Source of the DNA: Aquimarina aggregata
GTDB lineage: Bacteria > Bacteroidota > Bacteroidia > Flavobacteriales > Flavobacteriaceae
Direction: 5' to 3'
NCBI RefSeq assembly: GCF_001632745.1
Contig: NZ_LQRT01000002.1
Coordinates: 248,001 to 312,000, forward strand
DNA: 64,000 bases
Shown here: positions 17,755 to 27,360 of the stretch, piece by piece
How the letters are laid out: every line of letters begins with the position of its first letter
How positions within the stretch are numbered: the first letter of the stretch is position 1
Made by a program: the position numbers and the translations under genes
Notes under the pieces: generated by a model
What the model was told of the DNA's origin: nothing
What the model saw: only the letters and a program-made list of their open reading frames with translations
The model's database searches: none

Positions 17755-18132
17755 TTATAGATTCGGAATAATTAATTCTTGATCAGGGTGAATTACATCT
17801 GGATTTTTAAGAATATTAGTATTAGCCTCAAAAATAGCTTTATACTTCATTGGGTCTCCATAGTAATGCTTAGCTATTTTACTTAGTGATTCTCCACTTT
17901 TAACAGTATGTCTGTGAAATACAGAACTGTCTGCTACATCAATATCTGCTACAATATCAGAAGGAGATTCACCACCTATTTCCTTTATTTTATCCCAAAG
18001 CTGGTTTTTTTCATATTGTGTTCCTGCAGTACCTTTTATTTTTAAGGTTCCATTATCTTCAGATACGTCACCATTTTGAATTTTTAATTTTTCGCCTAGA
18101 TCTAAAACATCTTGATATTTAGCTTTAACCAT
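17755..18132 (-). CDS. LysM-domain protein, Kbp/YgaU-like
   Basis: 125 residues. The N-terminal ~70 residues resemble a BON-type domain (NGTLKIKGTAGTQYEKNQLWDKI). A single LysM domain fills the C-terminus from HTVKSGESLSKIAKHYYGD to DQELIIPNL. The layout matches E. coli Kbp (YgaU), a small potassium-binding protein, though the Bacteroidota form is somewhat shorter. No signal peptide is visible, which also fits Kbp. Whether it binds potassium or peptidoglycan cannot be told here. It has its own promoter-like box upstream and its own terminator. Confidence 0.85.
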   Translation of the reverse strand: MVKAKYQDVLDLGEKLKIQNGDVSEDNGTLKIKGTAGTQYEKNQLWDKIKEIGGESPSDIVADIDVADSSVFHRHTVKSGESLSKIAKHYYGDPMKYKAIFEANTNILKNPDVIHPDQELIIPNL

Positions 18133-18168
18133 AACTAAGTTGATTTTAAATTATTAATTAGTTTTACC

Positions 18169-18176
18169 CAAATATA
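18169..18176 (-). promoter_or_regulatory. Candidate -7 element (TATATTTG) of the LysM protein gene
   Basis: Bases 18176-18169 on the minus strand read TATATTTG, a full TAnnTTTG match, 36 bases before the ATG at 18132. No -33 TTTG was recognised. Confidence 0.4.
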
Positions 18177-18281
18177 ACGAATAATCATGTTTTTTTTACA
18201 TATTAGTAAGATTATTAAATTATCAAATATCGATGAAATACATAATTTATCTATATTCGGACAGATTTTAAAGATTTTTAC

Positions 18282-19067
18282 ATGTTTAGAAAAAGGTTCT
18301 ATTACCTTATTGAATTACAATATTTAGGGTTTAGGTATCACGGATGGCAAAAACAGCCTACAGTAAATACATTACAAAGAATGGTAGAGCGAACAGTTGC
18401 TTATGTCTTAGAGCATAAAGACTTTAAAGTCCTTGCATCTGGACGAACAGATGCAAAGGTTTCTGCTAATCAAGCGTATATAGAATTGTTTGTAGATCAT
18501 AAGCCATTAGATTTAGAAGAGTTTTATCCCTTGTTTAATCAAAATTTACCTCAGGATATTAGAAGTTTGAGGATTGAAGAAACAGATGAACATTTTAATA
18601 TTATTCAATCTCCAAAAATTAAGGAATATATTTATTTGTTTTCTTTTGGAGAGAAATTTCATCCTTTTTCTGCTCCTTTTATGTATAACATTTTAGAAGA
18701 TTTAGATATCGAGATAATGCAGGAGGCGACCAAACTGTTTGAAGGTAAACATAATTTTAGATCTTATTGTCACCGTCCTTCTGCGCATACTATTTTAGAA
18801 GGAGAAATCGTACTTTGTGAAATTACAAAAAATGATGTTTATACTGCTAGTTTTTTCCCAAAAGAGAGTTATCTTTTACGTGTGAAAGGAGAAGGGTTTA
18901 AAAGAAATCAAATTAGATTAATGATGGGAGTGTTATTAGATTTAGGAAAAGGAAAAGTCAATTTAGATTTCATAAAAAAAACGCTTAACCCCGAAGCCGA
19001 AGAAATTGTCTTAGAACATATCGTTCCTGGGTCGGGATTAATTTTAAACACCATAGAATTTATATAA
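18282..19067 (+). CDS. TruA-family tRNA pseudouridine synthase, variant active-site loop
   Basis: 261 residues with the TruA fold: LIELQYLGFRYHGWQKQP at the N-terminus and NTLQRMVERTV after it. The catalytic Asp is Asp57 in ASGRTDAKVSA. Usual TruA has GRTDAGVHA, so Gly and His of the loop are Lys and Ser here. RVKGEGFKRNQIRLMMG near the end is the normal second motif. It is likely to make pseudouridine in RNA, but the changed loop points to a paralogue rather than the main tRNA 38-40 enzyme. The first of three close plus-strand genes (MOSC protein four bases downstream). Confidence 0.82.
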   Translation: MFRKRFYYLIELQYLGFRYHGWQKQPTVNTLQRMVERTVAYVLEHKDFKVLASGRTDAKVSANQAYIELFVDHKPLDLEEFYPLFNQNLPQDIRSLRIEETDEHFNIIQSPKIKEYIYLFSFGEKFHPFSAPFMYNILEDLDIEIMQEATKLFEGKHNFRSYCHRPSAHTILEGEIVLCEITKNDVYTASFFPKESYLLRVKGEGFKRNQIRLMMGVLLDLGKGKVNLDFIKKTLNPEAEEIVLEHIVPGSGLILNTIEFI

Positions 19068-19071
19068 TAGT

Positions 19072-19713
19072 ATGAGAGTAATATCTACAAATATAGCAGA
19101 ACCAAAAATCATTTCATGGAGAGGCAAAGATGTACAAACTGGAATTTATAAATTCCCTGTTGATCAATCCATATATTTAGACAAAGAAGATGTAAAAGAT
19201 GATCATGTAATTGATAGGAGATATCATGGAGGAGTCGACAAAGCCTGTTACCTATATTCAGTAGAGCATTATCCGTATTGGAAAGAAAAATACCCAGATC
19301 TTGAATGGAATTATGGAATGTTTGGAGAAAATCTTACAGTTGAGGGATTTGATGAAAGTAGTATTAAAATCGGAAATGTATACAAACTTGGAGGTGCTTT
19401 GGTTCAAATTTCAAGACCAAGACAACCCTGTTATAAATTGGGTGTTCGTTTTGAGAATCAAAAAATAATCAAAGAATTTATTGATTCATTATTTTCTGGA
19501 GTATATGTTAGAGTTCTAAAATCAGGAGAGGTTTCGACTGGAGATGAGTTTATATTGGAAGAAGAAAATAAGAATGGCGTATCGATAAAAGAATTAAATA
19601 CATTATTGTTTCATTATAATAAGGAAACGGATAGTACTATATTAAGAACAGCAGTTAATGATCCCTTAGTGGCTGAGGGTGATAAAAAGTACTTTAAAAA
19701 GCATTTGGCCTAA
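19072..19713 (+). CDS. MOSC domain protein (YiiM-like)
   Basis: 213 residues. The MOSC core is visible: DRRYHGGVDKACYLYS (~45-60), YGMFGENLTVEG (~82-93) and the conserved Cys in RPRQPCYKLGVRF (~115-127), then the YiiM-type C-terminal 3-alpha extension. MOSC proteins are linked to molybdenum-cofactor sulfur transfer and to reduction of N-hydroxylated compounds; the substrate of this one is not known. It begins four bases after the TruA-like gene, so co-transcribed. Confidence 0.88.
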   Translation: MRVISTNIAEPKIISWRGKDVQTGIYKFPVDQSIYLDKEDVKDDHVIDRRYHGGVDKACYLYSVEHYPYWKEKYPDLEWNYGMFGENLTVEGFDESSIKIGNVYKLGGALVQISRPRQPCYKLGVRFENQKIIKEFIDSLFSGVYVRVLKSGEVSTGDEFILEEENKNGVSIKELNTLLFHYNKETDSTILRTAVNDPLVAEGDKKYFKKHLA

Positions 19714-19754
19714 TTTTTTTCAAATAATTTTAAACAGAATATTATACGTCTATT

Positions 19755-20552
19755 ATGACTAAATTATATTGCAATAACGAAAAAATTACAGTTTTAATTC
19801 AAGATGGTGAATTAGTTAGTTATAAGGCTTATAATATTGAAATTATACATCAAAAAGGAGATCCAGGATGGGGTAATTCTGAAATTGAAATGTTTCCTAT
19901 TATTGGTCCTACCAAAGAAAATGATTTTACAGTGGTTACACCAAAAGGAAAGGCGAAATTAGATCAACATGGGATCTTGCGAGCCATGAAATATATTCCT
20001 GTTATATCCGAAAAAAATAAAGCTTCTTTTTGTAAAAAATATAAAGCAAATACTAAAGTTAAAAACCCTAAATACCCGAATAAATCATCTCAAGAATGGT
20101 TAGACTGGCCATATGATTTTGAATTTATAAAGACTTTTGAACTAACAGATCATTGTTTAAAGGTTTCTTTTAAAGTAAAATCAGAAGAGGGTATGCCATT
20201 TATGTTAGGTTTTCATCCCGCATTTAAAATTAATGGCTCCAATCCTGAGTTTAAAACGAAAAATAAGAATATATCATTAAAAAATATTCTTGATGCTGGT
20301 TCTTCGGCCCTTTTGGTTGAAAAAACTAAAGAGTTAAGCCTTAAAAATAATGGTGAACTTATCGTTGATATAAAAACTAGCAATTTTATACATATTATGC
20401 TCTGGACAGAAGTAAAAAATATGGTTTGTATAGAGCCTATTACTTTTTATCCTTATAGCGTAAGCACAAATGATTTACATAAAGGTTTCGATTTTATGAG
20501 TAATGATCAGAAAAATTTTGAAGTAACGATCACTCCAAGGTTAAGTTCTTAA
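19755..20552 (+). CDS. Aldose 1-epimerase family protein
   Basis: 265 residues of the galactose mutarotase-like fold: GWGNSEIEMFPIIGPT near the N-terminus, LDQHGILRAMKYI (the catalytic-type His) and MLGFHPAFKI, then a Glu in CIEPITFYPYS. This pattern is the short LacX-like branch. It would interconvert alpha and beta anomers of a hexose or hexose phosphate in the cytoplasm. It follows the MOSC gene by 41 bases and may be the last gene of that unit. No sugar operon is next to it, so the substrate is open. Confidence 0.85.
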   Translation: MTKLYCNNEKITVLIQDGELVSYKAYNIEIIHQKGDPGWGNSEIEMFPIIGPTKENDFTVVTPKGKAKLDQHGILRAMKYIPVISEKNKASFCKKYKANTKVKNPKYPNKSSQEWLDWPYDFEFIKTFELTDHCLKVSFKVKSEEGMPFMLGFHPAFKINGSNPEFKTKNKNISLKNILDAGSSALLVEKTKELSLKNNGELIVDIKTSNFIHIMLWTEVKNMVCIEPITFYPYSVSTNDLHKGFDFMSNDQKNFEVTITPRLSS

Positions 20553-20577
20553 TTAAGAGTTTATAAAAAAAACTTTT

Positions 20578-21618
20578 TTATTGACCTTTTACAAGTTTTA
20601 ATAGTGTTTTGCCGGATATTGTGGTGTTTTGATGTTTAGAGTTTTGTTGTTCTGCATTTTTAATGAGACCGATGATACAATGATTAGCAGGGCAAGGTAT
20701 ATTTAGTTTTTTTGCAATTGTTACAATTGCCCCGTTAAGATGATCTATCTCTGTTAATTTACCTTGTGATAAATCCCACCACATTGATGTCCTAACTGTA
20801 GGATCAATAGCTAACATTTTTTTGGCAACTCGATTAAATATAAAATTAGGTAACCTTAAAACAAAAGGTAAATAATGTGCATGTACAGCAGTTAATTTAG
20901 GAAGTCTTATTGTTAGGGCTTTTGTGACAGAAAGCAGTTCTGTCATTAATTCGGAGATTACTATGCGATAAGCCCTTTCTTCTAACATTGATTTTACAGG
21001 GATATCAGCAAGAGCGTTAATACTGTTTCCTAAGTTTAATTGAAGTTTAGCCCATAGTAAAGCAGTCATTTCTTGAGTATAGTTAACAGGCATTATAGAA
21101 GAATCTAATTTTTTTACTAAGTCCATTATTTTTGAATGCACAGATTTATTAGTTTCTAGAAATAGGGAACCTTCTGATCCTCTATGCAAATGACCAGGTT
21201 TTGGTTCTGCTATATTAAAAGGAATCATAACTCTAAGTACATTTGTATTAGGAAAACATTGTTTAATAATATCATCAGACCCTAAACCATTTTGGCAACA
21301 TAATACTATCGTATTAGAGCCTATAAAAGGTCCAATTTGTTTACTTACTTCTTTAATTGCGGTACATTTTACAGTAATCCAAAGAAAATCACAATGACTT
21401 ATGTCTAAAGTGCTAGATTTTAAATCTTCTGGATCAAAAAAAGTCAATCGATCGACTGTAATTTGATGCTCTAAATAGTCTGTAAGCAAGACACCATCAA
21501 TTAATTTGTCTTTAATGTATGGACGACAAATTAATGTAGTTTTGATGTTTAAAGAAGTTAAAACGCTACCTATAAAACTACCAATTAACCCTGCTCCAAA
21601 AATGACATGTGATTGCAT
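20578..21618 (-). CDS. Ketopantoate reductase family protein (PanE-like)
   Basis: 346 residues. N-terminal NADP-binding motif FGAGLIGSFIGSVL, the family stretch LLWAKLQLNLGNSINALADI (conserved Lys and Asn of the active site) in the second half, and a C-terminal helical domain ending near CPANHCIIGLIK. Homologous to 2-dehydropantoate 2-reductase, which makes pantoate for CoA. It is longer than E. coli PanE (303) and sits after recQ rather than with panB/panC, so a different 2-oxoacid substrate is possible. Gap to the recQ stop is 15 bases: probably one transcript. Confidence 0.8.
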   Translation of the reverse strand: MQSHVIFGAGLIGSFIGSVLTSLNIKTTLICRPYIKDKLIDGVLLTDYLEHQITVDRLTFFDPEDLKSSTLDISHCDFLWITVKCTAIKEVSKQIGPFIGSNTIVLCCQNGLGSDDIIKQCFPNTNVLRVMIPFNIAEPKPGHLHRGSEGSLFLETNKSVHSKIMDLVKKLDSSIMPVNYTQEMTALLWAKLQLNLGNSINALADIPVKSMLEERAYRIVISELMTELLSVTKALTIRLPKLTAVHAHYLPFVLRLPNFIFNRVAKKMLAIDPTVRTSMWWDLSQGKLTEIDHLNGAIVTIAKKLNIPCPANHCIIGLIKNAEQQNSKHQNTTISGKTLLKLVKGQ

Positions 21619-21633
21619 TAGTCCATTATTAAT

Positions 21634-23745
21634 TTAATTTTCATTCTCTAAAATAGTTAAAGCAAGTTTTATAGTGTTATAATCAATTGCTCCTTCAAAA
21701 TGTTCAAAATAAGGTTTTAATCCTTCAGGTGTATTTAGTTCTTGTTTGGCATTTTTGACAGAATTAATATCTGTTTTACTGATAAACTGTTTCAAATCAA
21801 TATTTTCACCCTCATTATAAAGTTTCATAATGTGAGAAAATATAGTAGACGTAGCAAGCTGTCGCTTAATAGAAATTTCCTCGATAGAGAGCCCTTCTTG
21901 ATATAAACTTAATGTTTCTTTATGTGTATTTCCTTTGTTAGACTTTTTCTTTTTTTTAGTTTTTGTAGAAGAGAAATTTATAATTTCTTTAATAAATTGG
22001 TATCCATAGTTCTGCATTTTTTGTCGTCCCACACCATTAATTTGGATAAATTCTTCATCACTCATTGGTCGGTGCAATTCCATCTCTTTTAATGTAGCAT
22101 CACTAAAAATTTGATATGCAGGTATTCCTGCTTCTTTTGCAAGAGTTAAGCGTAATTCACGTAATTTATCAAATAACGAGTTTGCTTTTGTTTTAGATGA
22201 AACCTCAGTAATGATCTGTTTCGCTTTTTCGAAATCTTTAAGGTGAGCAAGACTTATTTTTTCATTTTCAAATAACACTTTTTTCGAAAGTGATGTAAGT
22301 TTTATTTTGTTATTTTGATGAAATGCAATTTCAAGATACCCTTGATTTATTAATTGTATGATATACTGCTGCCAATCCTTCCAAGGGATATCATTACCGA
22401 TTTTATAACTTTTTAAATGTTGATATCCTTTATCAAATACAGTCGCATTTTGCGCCCCTCTTAAAACGTCAATTACAGTGCCTATTGGTTCTTGCTCTTT
22501 AATTCTAGTTACAGTTGACAATACTTTTTGCGCTAGTATAGTACCATCAATAAATGTTGGCGGATTTTTGCATACGTCGCAATTACCACAATCATCAACG
22601 ATAAGCTCTCCAAAATAACTTAATAATATTTTACGACGACAACTTAACGATTCAGCATATTGTTTCATACGATCAAGTTTTGCAAGTTGTACATCTTTAT
22701 TTCCAGACATGTCTGCAAATTTTTGTAGTTGTACCACGTCTGCATAGCTATGAAACAGTAGAGTAGAAGATGGTAAGCCATCACGACCAGCTCGACCTAT
22801 TTCTTGATAGTAACCTTCGATATTCTTAGGTAGATTGTAATGAATAACCCAGCGTACATTGGATTTGTCAATTCCCATACCAAAGGCAATAGTTGCGCAA
22901 ACGATTTGTAGAGAGTCATTGACAAAATTTTCTTGAACAGTTGCCCTTTTTTGGTGATCAATACCTGCATGATATGCTTGTGCATTGAATCCTTGATTTT
23001 GTAATTTTTCGGCTATTGTTTCTGTTGCTTTCCTACTTAAGCAATATATAATTCCGCTTTCATTGGGCCTTTCTTCTAGAAAATTTAAAATTTGCTCAAT
23101 ACGTTTATTTCCTGGCCGTACTTCAAGACTTAGGTTTTTTCTATCAAAAGATGCTAGATGTTGTGTAGCATTAGGGATATTTAATTGATTGCAAATATCT
23201 TGCCTTGTAGCTTTATCAGCAGTTGCAGTTAAGGCAATTACAGGAGTTTTAGGAAATTTATTTTTAAGGTATCCTAATTGCGTATATGCTGGTCTAAAAT
23301 CATGCCCCCAAGATGATATACAATGCGCTTCATCTATTGCTATTAAACTTACTACTACTTGTGATAGTACTGTATCTAAAAAACTTAAACTTTCTGGTGC
23401 GACATATAGAAGCTTTAATTGTTTATCTAGAATTTTTTGATAAATTTCTTGTTGTTCGTTTTCGTGTTGACTACTATTGATAAAAGCTGCATTAATACCA
23501 TTGGCAGATAAACCATCTACTTGATCTTTCATTAAAGCGATTAATGGAGAAATTACTAAAGTAACCCCAGGAAGTAATAGAGCCGGAAGTTGATAGCATA
23601 TAGACTTACCGCCTCCAGTTGGCATGATAACTAGATTGTCTTTACTTTTAAAAATAGATGATATAATTTCTTCTTGTAATGGTCTGAAACTATCATATCC
23701 AAAATACTCTTTTAACGTTGTTAGGATTTGTTGTTGATCTGGCAT
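21634..23745 (-). CDS. recQ: ATP-dependent DNA helicase RecQ
   Basis: About 703 residues. Motif I PTGGGKSICYQLP, DEAH box IDEAHCISSWGHDFRPAY, motif VI IGRAGRDG, a zinc-binding RQC region (CRRKILLSYFG, CGNCDVC), then an HRDC domain (LFDKLRELRLTLAKEAGIPAY) and a helix-turn-helix-like C-terminal region. Complete for the long Bacteroidota RecQ. It unwinds DNA at forks and recombination intermediates. The ATG at 23745 is preferred over an in-frame ATG at 23829, because a TAnnTTTG box lies between them and the extra N-terminal residues do not look like protein of this family. Confidence 0.95.
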   Translation of the reverse strand: MPDQQQILTTLKEYFGYDSFRPLQEEIISSIFKSKDNLVIMPTGGGKSICYQLPALLLPGVTLVISPLIALMKDQVDGLSANGINAAFINSSQHENEQQEIYQKILDKQLKLLYVAPESLSFLDTVLSQVVVSLIAIDEAHCISSWGHDFRPAYTQLGYLKNKFPKTPVIALTATADKATRQDICNQLNIPNATQHLASFDRKNLSLEVRPGNKRIEQILNFLEERPNESGIIYCLSRKATETIAEKLQNQGFNAQAYHAGIDHQKRATVQENFVNDSLQIVCATIAFGMGIDKSNVRWVIHYNLPKNIEGYYQEIGRAGRDGLPSSTLLFHSYADVVQLQKFADMSGNKDVQLAKLDRMKQYAESLSCRRKILLSYFGELIVDDCGNCDVCKNPPTFIDGTILAQKVLSTVTRIKEQEPIGTVIDVLRGAQNATVFDKGYQHLKSYKIGNDIPWKDWQQYIIQLINQGYLEIAFHQNNKIKLTSLSKKVLFENEKISLAHLKDFEKAKQIITEVSSKTKANSLFDKLRELRLTLAKEAGIPAYQIFSDATLKEMELHRPMSDEEFIQINGVGRQKMQNYGYQFIKEIINFSSTKTKKKKKSNKGNTHKETLSLYQEGLSIEEISIKRQLATSTIFSHIMKLYNEGENIDLKQFISKTDINSVKNAKQELNTPEGLKPYFEHFEGAIDYNTIKLALTILENEN

Positions 23746-23758
23746 AGTTGCAAAGGAA

Positions 23759-23766
23759 CAAAAATA
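23759..23766 (-). promoter_or_regulatory. Candidate -7 element (TATTTTTG) of recQ
   Basis: Bases 23766-23759 read TATTTTTG on the minus strand, 13 bases before the preferred ATG at 23745. It supports the shorter start of recQ; the -33 element is unclear. Confidence 0.4.
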
Positions 23767-23856
23767 GCACGAAAAAATAGACCTTGATTGTTGTTTTGAT
23801 AAAGGCAATAGCATGGTTAAAATTACCATTGCCTTTATTTATATAATAGAATTTGT

Positions 23857-24543
23857 TTATGCTTCTTCTGGAGATATATATTTATATATAAATCCGGCTA
23901 AAATTGCCCCGATAATTGGAGCCACCCAAAATAACCATAACTGGCCTAAAGCCCAATCTCCGGCAAAAATAGCCTGACTTGTGCTTCTTGCAGGGTTTAC
24001 AGAAGTATTTGTTACAGGAATGCTTATGAGATGAATTAATGTTAGTCCTAAACCTATTGATAAACCAGCAAAACCCTTTGGTGCTTTAGAATGCGTAGCT
24101 CCCAAAATAACAATTAAAAACATAAAAGTCATTACTATTTCGGTAACTAATGCAGATATCATCGAGTATCCATCCGGAGAGTGCTCTCCATATCCATTTG
24201 CAGCAAATCCACCTATTTCAAAACCAGATTTTCCACTTACAATAAGATATAAAATACCTGCTCCCGCAATCCCCCCTAAAACTTGAGCTATAATATATGG
24301 AATAAGCTCTTTTTTGTCAAACCGTCCACCTATCCAAAGTCCAATAGATACAGCAGGATTAAGGTGGCACCCTGAAATATGTCCTATAGCATATGCCATA
24401 GTAAGAACAGTTAAACCAAAGGCAAGAGAAACGCCAACAAATCCAATACCTAATTCAGGATATCCGGCAGCTAACACAGCACTCCCACAGCCTCCTAATA
24501 CCAGCCAAAGTGTTCCAATAAATTCTGAAATTAATTTTTTCAT
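23857..24543 (-). CDS. aqpZ: Aquaporin Z
   Basis: 228 residues, six membrane helices with two half-helices carrying the NPA boxes: HLNPAVS (~60) and SVNPARS (~180). The selectivity-filter Arg follows the second box. The N-terminus [23 protein letters not shown] matches AqpZ closely. An insert with [15 protein letters not shown] lies in the usual extracellular loop C. It is a water channel of the inner membrane. A 180-base gap upstream and 111 bases to recQ suggest it is its own unit. Confidence 0.95.
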   Translation of the reverse strand: MKKLISEFIGTLWLVLGGCGSAVLAAGYPELGIGFVGVSLAFGLTVLTMAYAIGHISGCHLNPAVSIGLWIGGRFDKKELIPYIIAQVLGGIAGAGILYLIVSGKSGFEIGGFAANGYGEHSPDGYSMISALVTEIVMTFMFLIVILGATHSKAPKGFAGLSIGLGLTLIHLISIPVTNTSVNPARSTSQAIFAGDWALGQLWLFWVAPIIGAILAGFIYKYISPEEA

Positions 24544-24723
24544 ATTATTTAGTTTTAGTGTATTATAAATATAACCATTACTAAATAGATATAGTTATCT
24601 CAGGAAAATATTGCGTTTTTACGAATAGGTTTTTGAAGTATATCTACTAGTATTAGTAGTAAAATACAAAATACATTTTGAAATTCGAAAAGTTGTAGAT
24701 TGAAAGCAATTAGTATATCGAGT

Positions 24724-25608
24724 TTACTCAAACAAGTCAGAACTTAAATATCTATCTCCACGATCACATATAATGGCTACGAGAACACCGCTTTTAAGAG
24801 TTTCGGCAAGCTTTAGAGCTGCAGTTACCGAACCACCACTACTCATACCTGAGAAAACACCCTCTTCTATGGCAAGTCGTTTGGCCATTTTTGTAGCTTC
24901 TTCTTGGCTAACTTCAATAACTTGGTCAACTTTATCAGGATTAAAAATCTTTGGTAAATACGCTGCGGGCCATTTACGAATTCCTGGAATTCTTGACTCA
25001 TCTGTGGGTTGTACTCCCACAATCTGAACATTTTTTGATTGTTCTTTTAAAAAAGTCGAAGTCCCCATGATTGTTCCGGTAGTTCCCATAGACGATACGA
25101 AATGAGTAATTTCACCTTTGGTATCTCTCCAAATTTCTGGTCCTGTAGTTTTGTAATGCGCTTTCCAATTATCATCATTTGCAAACTGGTTAAGCATTAT
25201 ATATCCTTCATTGTTGACTTTAGCTTCAGCATAGTCACGGGCTCCTTCAATACCTATATCTGAAGAAGTAAGTGTAACTTTGGCACCATAAGCACGCATT
25301 GTTTGTACACGTTCTTTAGTAGAATTTTCTGGCATTACTAATTCTATGTCTAGTTTAAAAATACCAGCAATCATAGCCAAGGCAATACCTGTATTACCAC
25401 TTGTTGCCTCAATAAGTTTAGTGTTTCGGTCTATATCTCCTCGATCTAAGGCCGATTTGATCATATTATATGCAGCACGATCTTTTACGCTTCCTCCAGG
25501 ATTATGTCCTTCTAGTTTTAGATATAATGTTACATTAGGATTTTTTATTAAAGAGGTAGCCTTGACCAAAGGCGTGTTTCCTATAAGGTCTAAAATACTA
25601 TTTGACAT
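24724..25608 (-). CDS. cysM: Cysteine synthase (O-acetylserine sulfhydrylase B type)
   Basis: 294 residues. PLP lysine is Lys42 in GGSVKDRAA; the substrate loop TSGNTGIAL is at ~69-77; the glycine-rich PLP phosphate site is HFVSSMGTTGTIMG; ends with SGMSSGGSV and ICDRGDRYLS. The start ATG shares one base with the stop of the serine acetyltransferase gene (TAATG), so the two enzymes of the pathway are coupled. It makes cysteine from O-acetylserine and sulfide (CysM types may also use thiosulfate). The RCxW-type details that separate CysK from CysM are not decisive here; the short length and SVKDR favour CysM. Confidence 0.92.
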   Translation of the reverse strand: MSNSILDLIGNTPLVKATSLIKNPNVTLYLKLEGHNPGGSVKDRAAYNMIKSALDRGDIDRNTKLIEATSGNTGIALAMIAGIFKLDIELVMPENSTKERVQTMRAYGAKVTLTSSDIGIEGARDYAEAKVNNEGYIMLNQFANDDNWKAHYKTTGPEIWRDTKGEITHFVSSMGTTGTIMGTSTFLKEQSKNVQIVGVQPTDESRIPGIRKWPAAYLPKIFNPDKVDQVIEVSQEEATKMAKRLAIEEGVFSGMSSGGSVTAALKLAETLKSGVLVAIICDRGDRYLSSDLFE

Positions 25609-26399
25609 TATACTACTTTTTTGATCTTAATTTCTGAAGTGTTGGATATGATTGAATTTTCGGGAACCGATGAGGTAATCCATGCGTTACCACCAATTGT
25701 GCTATTTTCACCAATAATTGTACTACCTCCTAAGATAGTGGCATTAGCATAAATAGTTACATTGTCTTCTACAGTTGGGTGGCGTTTTACATTTCTTAAT
25801 TTTCTATCAACATACAATCCACCAAGAGTAACACCTTGATATATTTTTACATTGTTTTTAATGATCACCGTTTCACCGATTACAATACCAGTGGCATGAT
25901 CAATAAAAAAAGAATCTCCAATTTCTGCTCCCGGATTTATATCAGTTCCTGTTAAACGATGAGAATATTCGGTCATTAATCTGGGAACTAAAGGTAAACC
26001 AAATTTTAAAAGCTCATGACTTAACCTATATATTGCAATAGCATAAAATCCTGGATATGCCATATAAATTTCTTCAATAGAATTAGCAGCAGGATCACTT
26101 TTCATAAATGCTTGGGCATCTAGATTTAATTTTTCTAATATAATAGGTAGTTTTTCCAAATAAGATTGCCATAATTTACTACAAGGCTTTTCTGTTTCCC
26201 AACATGCTAAATCTATAAGTTCTTCAAAAGTTTTTTCAAGAAGATCGATATTTTTGGCTACTTCTGTATCGGTATCAAATAGGGTATAAAAAAGTAGATT
26301 TGTAAAATATTCGGTTCTCTCTTTTAGTTTTAACTTTAGGTTTGGATTCTTTTTTTGTTCTTCGATCTTAGCAACAATACGATCTCGTTCTTTTGTCAT
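25608..26399 (-). CDS. cysE: Serine O-acetyltransferase
   Basis: 263 residues. N-terminal helical domain (~1-140), then a left-handed beta-helix of hexapeptide repeats: FFIDHATGIVIGETVII with the catalytic His, YQGVTLGG, and VTIYANATILGGSTIIGENSTIGGN (written here only as landmarks around 195-240). It acetylates serine with acetyl-CoA, the first step of cysteine synthesis, and precedes the cysteine synthase gene by a one-base overlap. The length is that of the EpsC-like group. 189 bases upstream contain its promoter region, with no box I can call. Confidence 0.9.
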   Translation of the reverse strand: MTKERDRIVAKIEEQKKNPNLKLKLKERTEYFTNLLFYTLFDTDTEVAKNIDLLEKTFEELIDLACWETEKPCSKLWQSYLEKLPIILEKLNLDAQAFMKSDPAANSIEEIYMAYPGFYAIAIYRLSHELLKFGLPLVPRLMTEYSHRLTGTDINPGAEIGDSFFIDHATGIVIGETVIIKNNVKIYQGVTLGGLYVDRKLRNVKRHPTVEDNVTIYANATILGGSTIIGENSTIGGNAWITSSVPENSIISNTSEIKIKKVV

Positions 26400-26588
26400 T
26401 ACGTTCTATTTGAAAACTCTAGTAAATATATAGAATTAAGAATACATAAGTCTTAATTACACTTAAATCCTTACATTTTTCAGATAATAATAACATCCTA
26501 CTTCTAAAATTTCGATTTATGCATAATTTTTAGTTAAACTATAATCTTGCTATGAGATTTTAGTATTTTTAGGTTCAAAGTAAACCTT

Positions 26589-27269
26589 ATGAATAATACC
26601 GTACCTAAAAAAGCATTTGAGTTTTTAAAAAAACTACAAAAAAATAATCATAGAGATTGGATGACCGAAAATAAAAAGGAATATCAAGCCAATGAAAAAA
26701 TATTGAAAGCGTTTTATGCTACTATAGCTGATAGGTTAAATGAAAAAGATGAAATAGAAAAAACAAAGGTTTTTCGAATTAATCGAGATATACGATTTAG
26801 TAAAGATAAAACACCTTATAATGTACATCGTAGTGTAAGTTTTATGCGAGCAAGTGCGCATCGTAGAGGTGGATATTATTTAAGATTAGAACCAGGGAAT
26901 TCTTTAATGGCAGGAGGTTTTTTTAGCCCGCAACCTGCAGATTTACTGCGGATAAGAAAAGAATTTGAAATGGATGATCAGGAGATAAGAGCTATTTTAT
27001 CACAAAAAGATTTTAAGAGAGCTTTTGGAGGTTTTAATACCGATTATCAAGTTAAAACAGCTCCTAAGGGTTTTAACAAAGAACATCATGCAATAGATTT
27101 AATTAAAAATAAATCATTTTTTGTTCAACACAATTTTACCGATGCAGAAGTTTTTGCTCCTGACTTTATCGAAAAAGTTATCTATCATTATGAATTATTA
27201 AGACCATATTTTGATTATATGAGTGATGTACTTACTACAGATTTAAATGGAGTTTCGTTACTAGATTGA
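26589..27269 (+). CDS. DUF2461 family protein (TIGR02453)
   Basis: 226 residues. Family landmarks are FLKKLQKNNHRDWMTENKKEY at the N-terminus, KVFRINRDIRFSKDKTPYN (~58-76), a GGYYLRLEPGNS strand and GGFFSPQPADLLRIR (~108-122). The family is widespread in Bacteroidota and has no established function. The protein has no signal peptide or membrane segment. It is a single gene with a likely separate promoter from the GAPDH gene 91 bases downstream. Confidence 0.9.
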   Translation: MNNTVPKKAFEFLKKLQKNNHRDWMTENKKEYQANEKILKAFYATIADRLNEKDEIEKTKVFRINRDIRFSKDKTPYNVHRSVSFMRASAHRRGGYYLRLEPGNSLMAGGFFSPQPADLLRIRKEFEMDDQEIRAILSQKDFKRAFGGFNTDYQVKTAPKGFNKEHHAIDLIKNKSFFVQHNFTDAEVFAPDFIEKVIYHYELLRPYFDYMSDVLTTDLNGVSLLD

Positions 27270-27360
27270 TGAAAACATAAAATTCTCTTTTAACAGTAAT
27301 ATTTACATGTTTTTTACGACTATAGTTTAATATTTTAACCACATAAATCAACATAACAAA

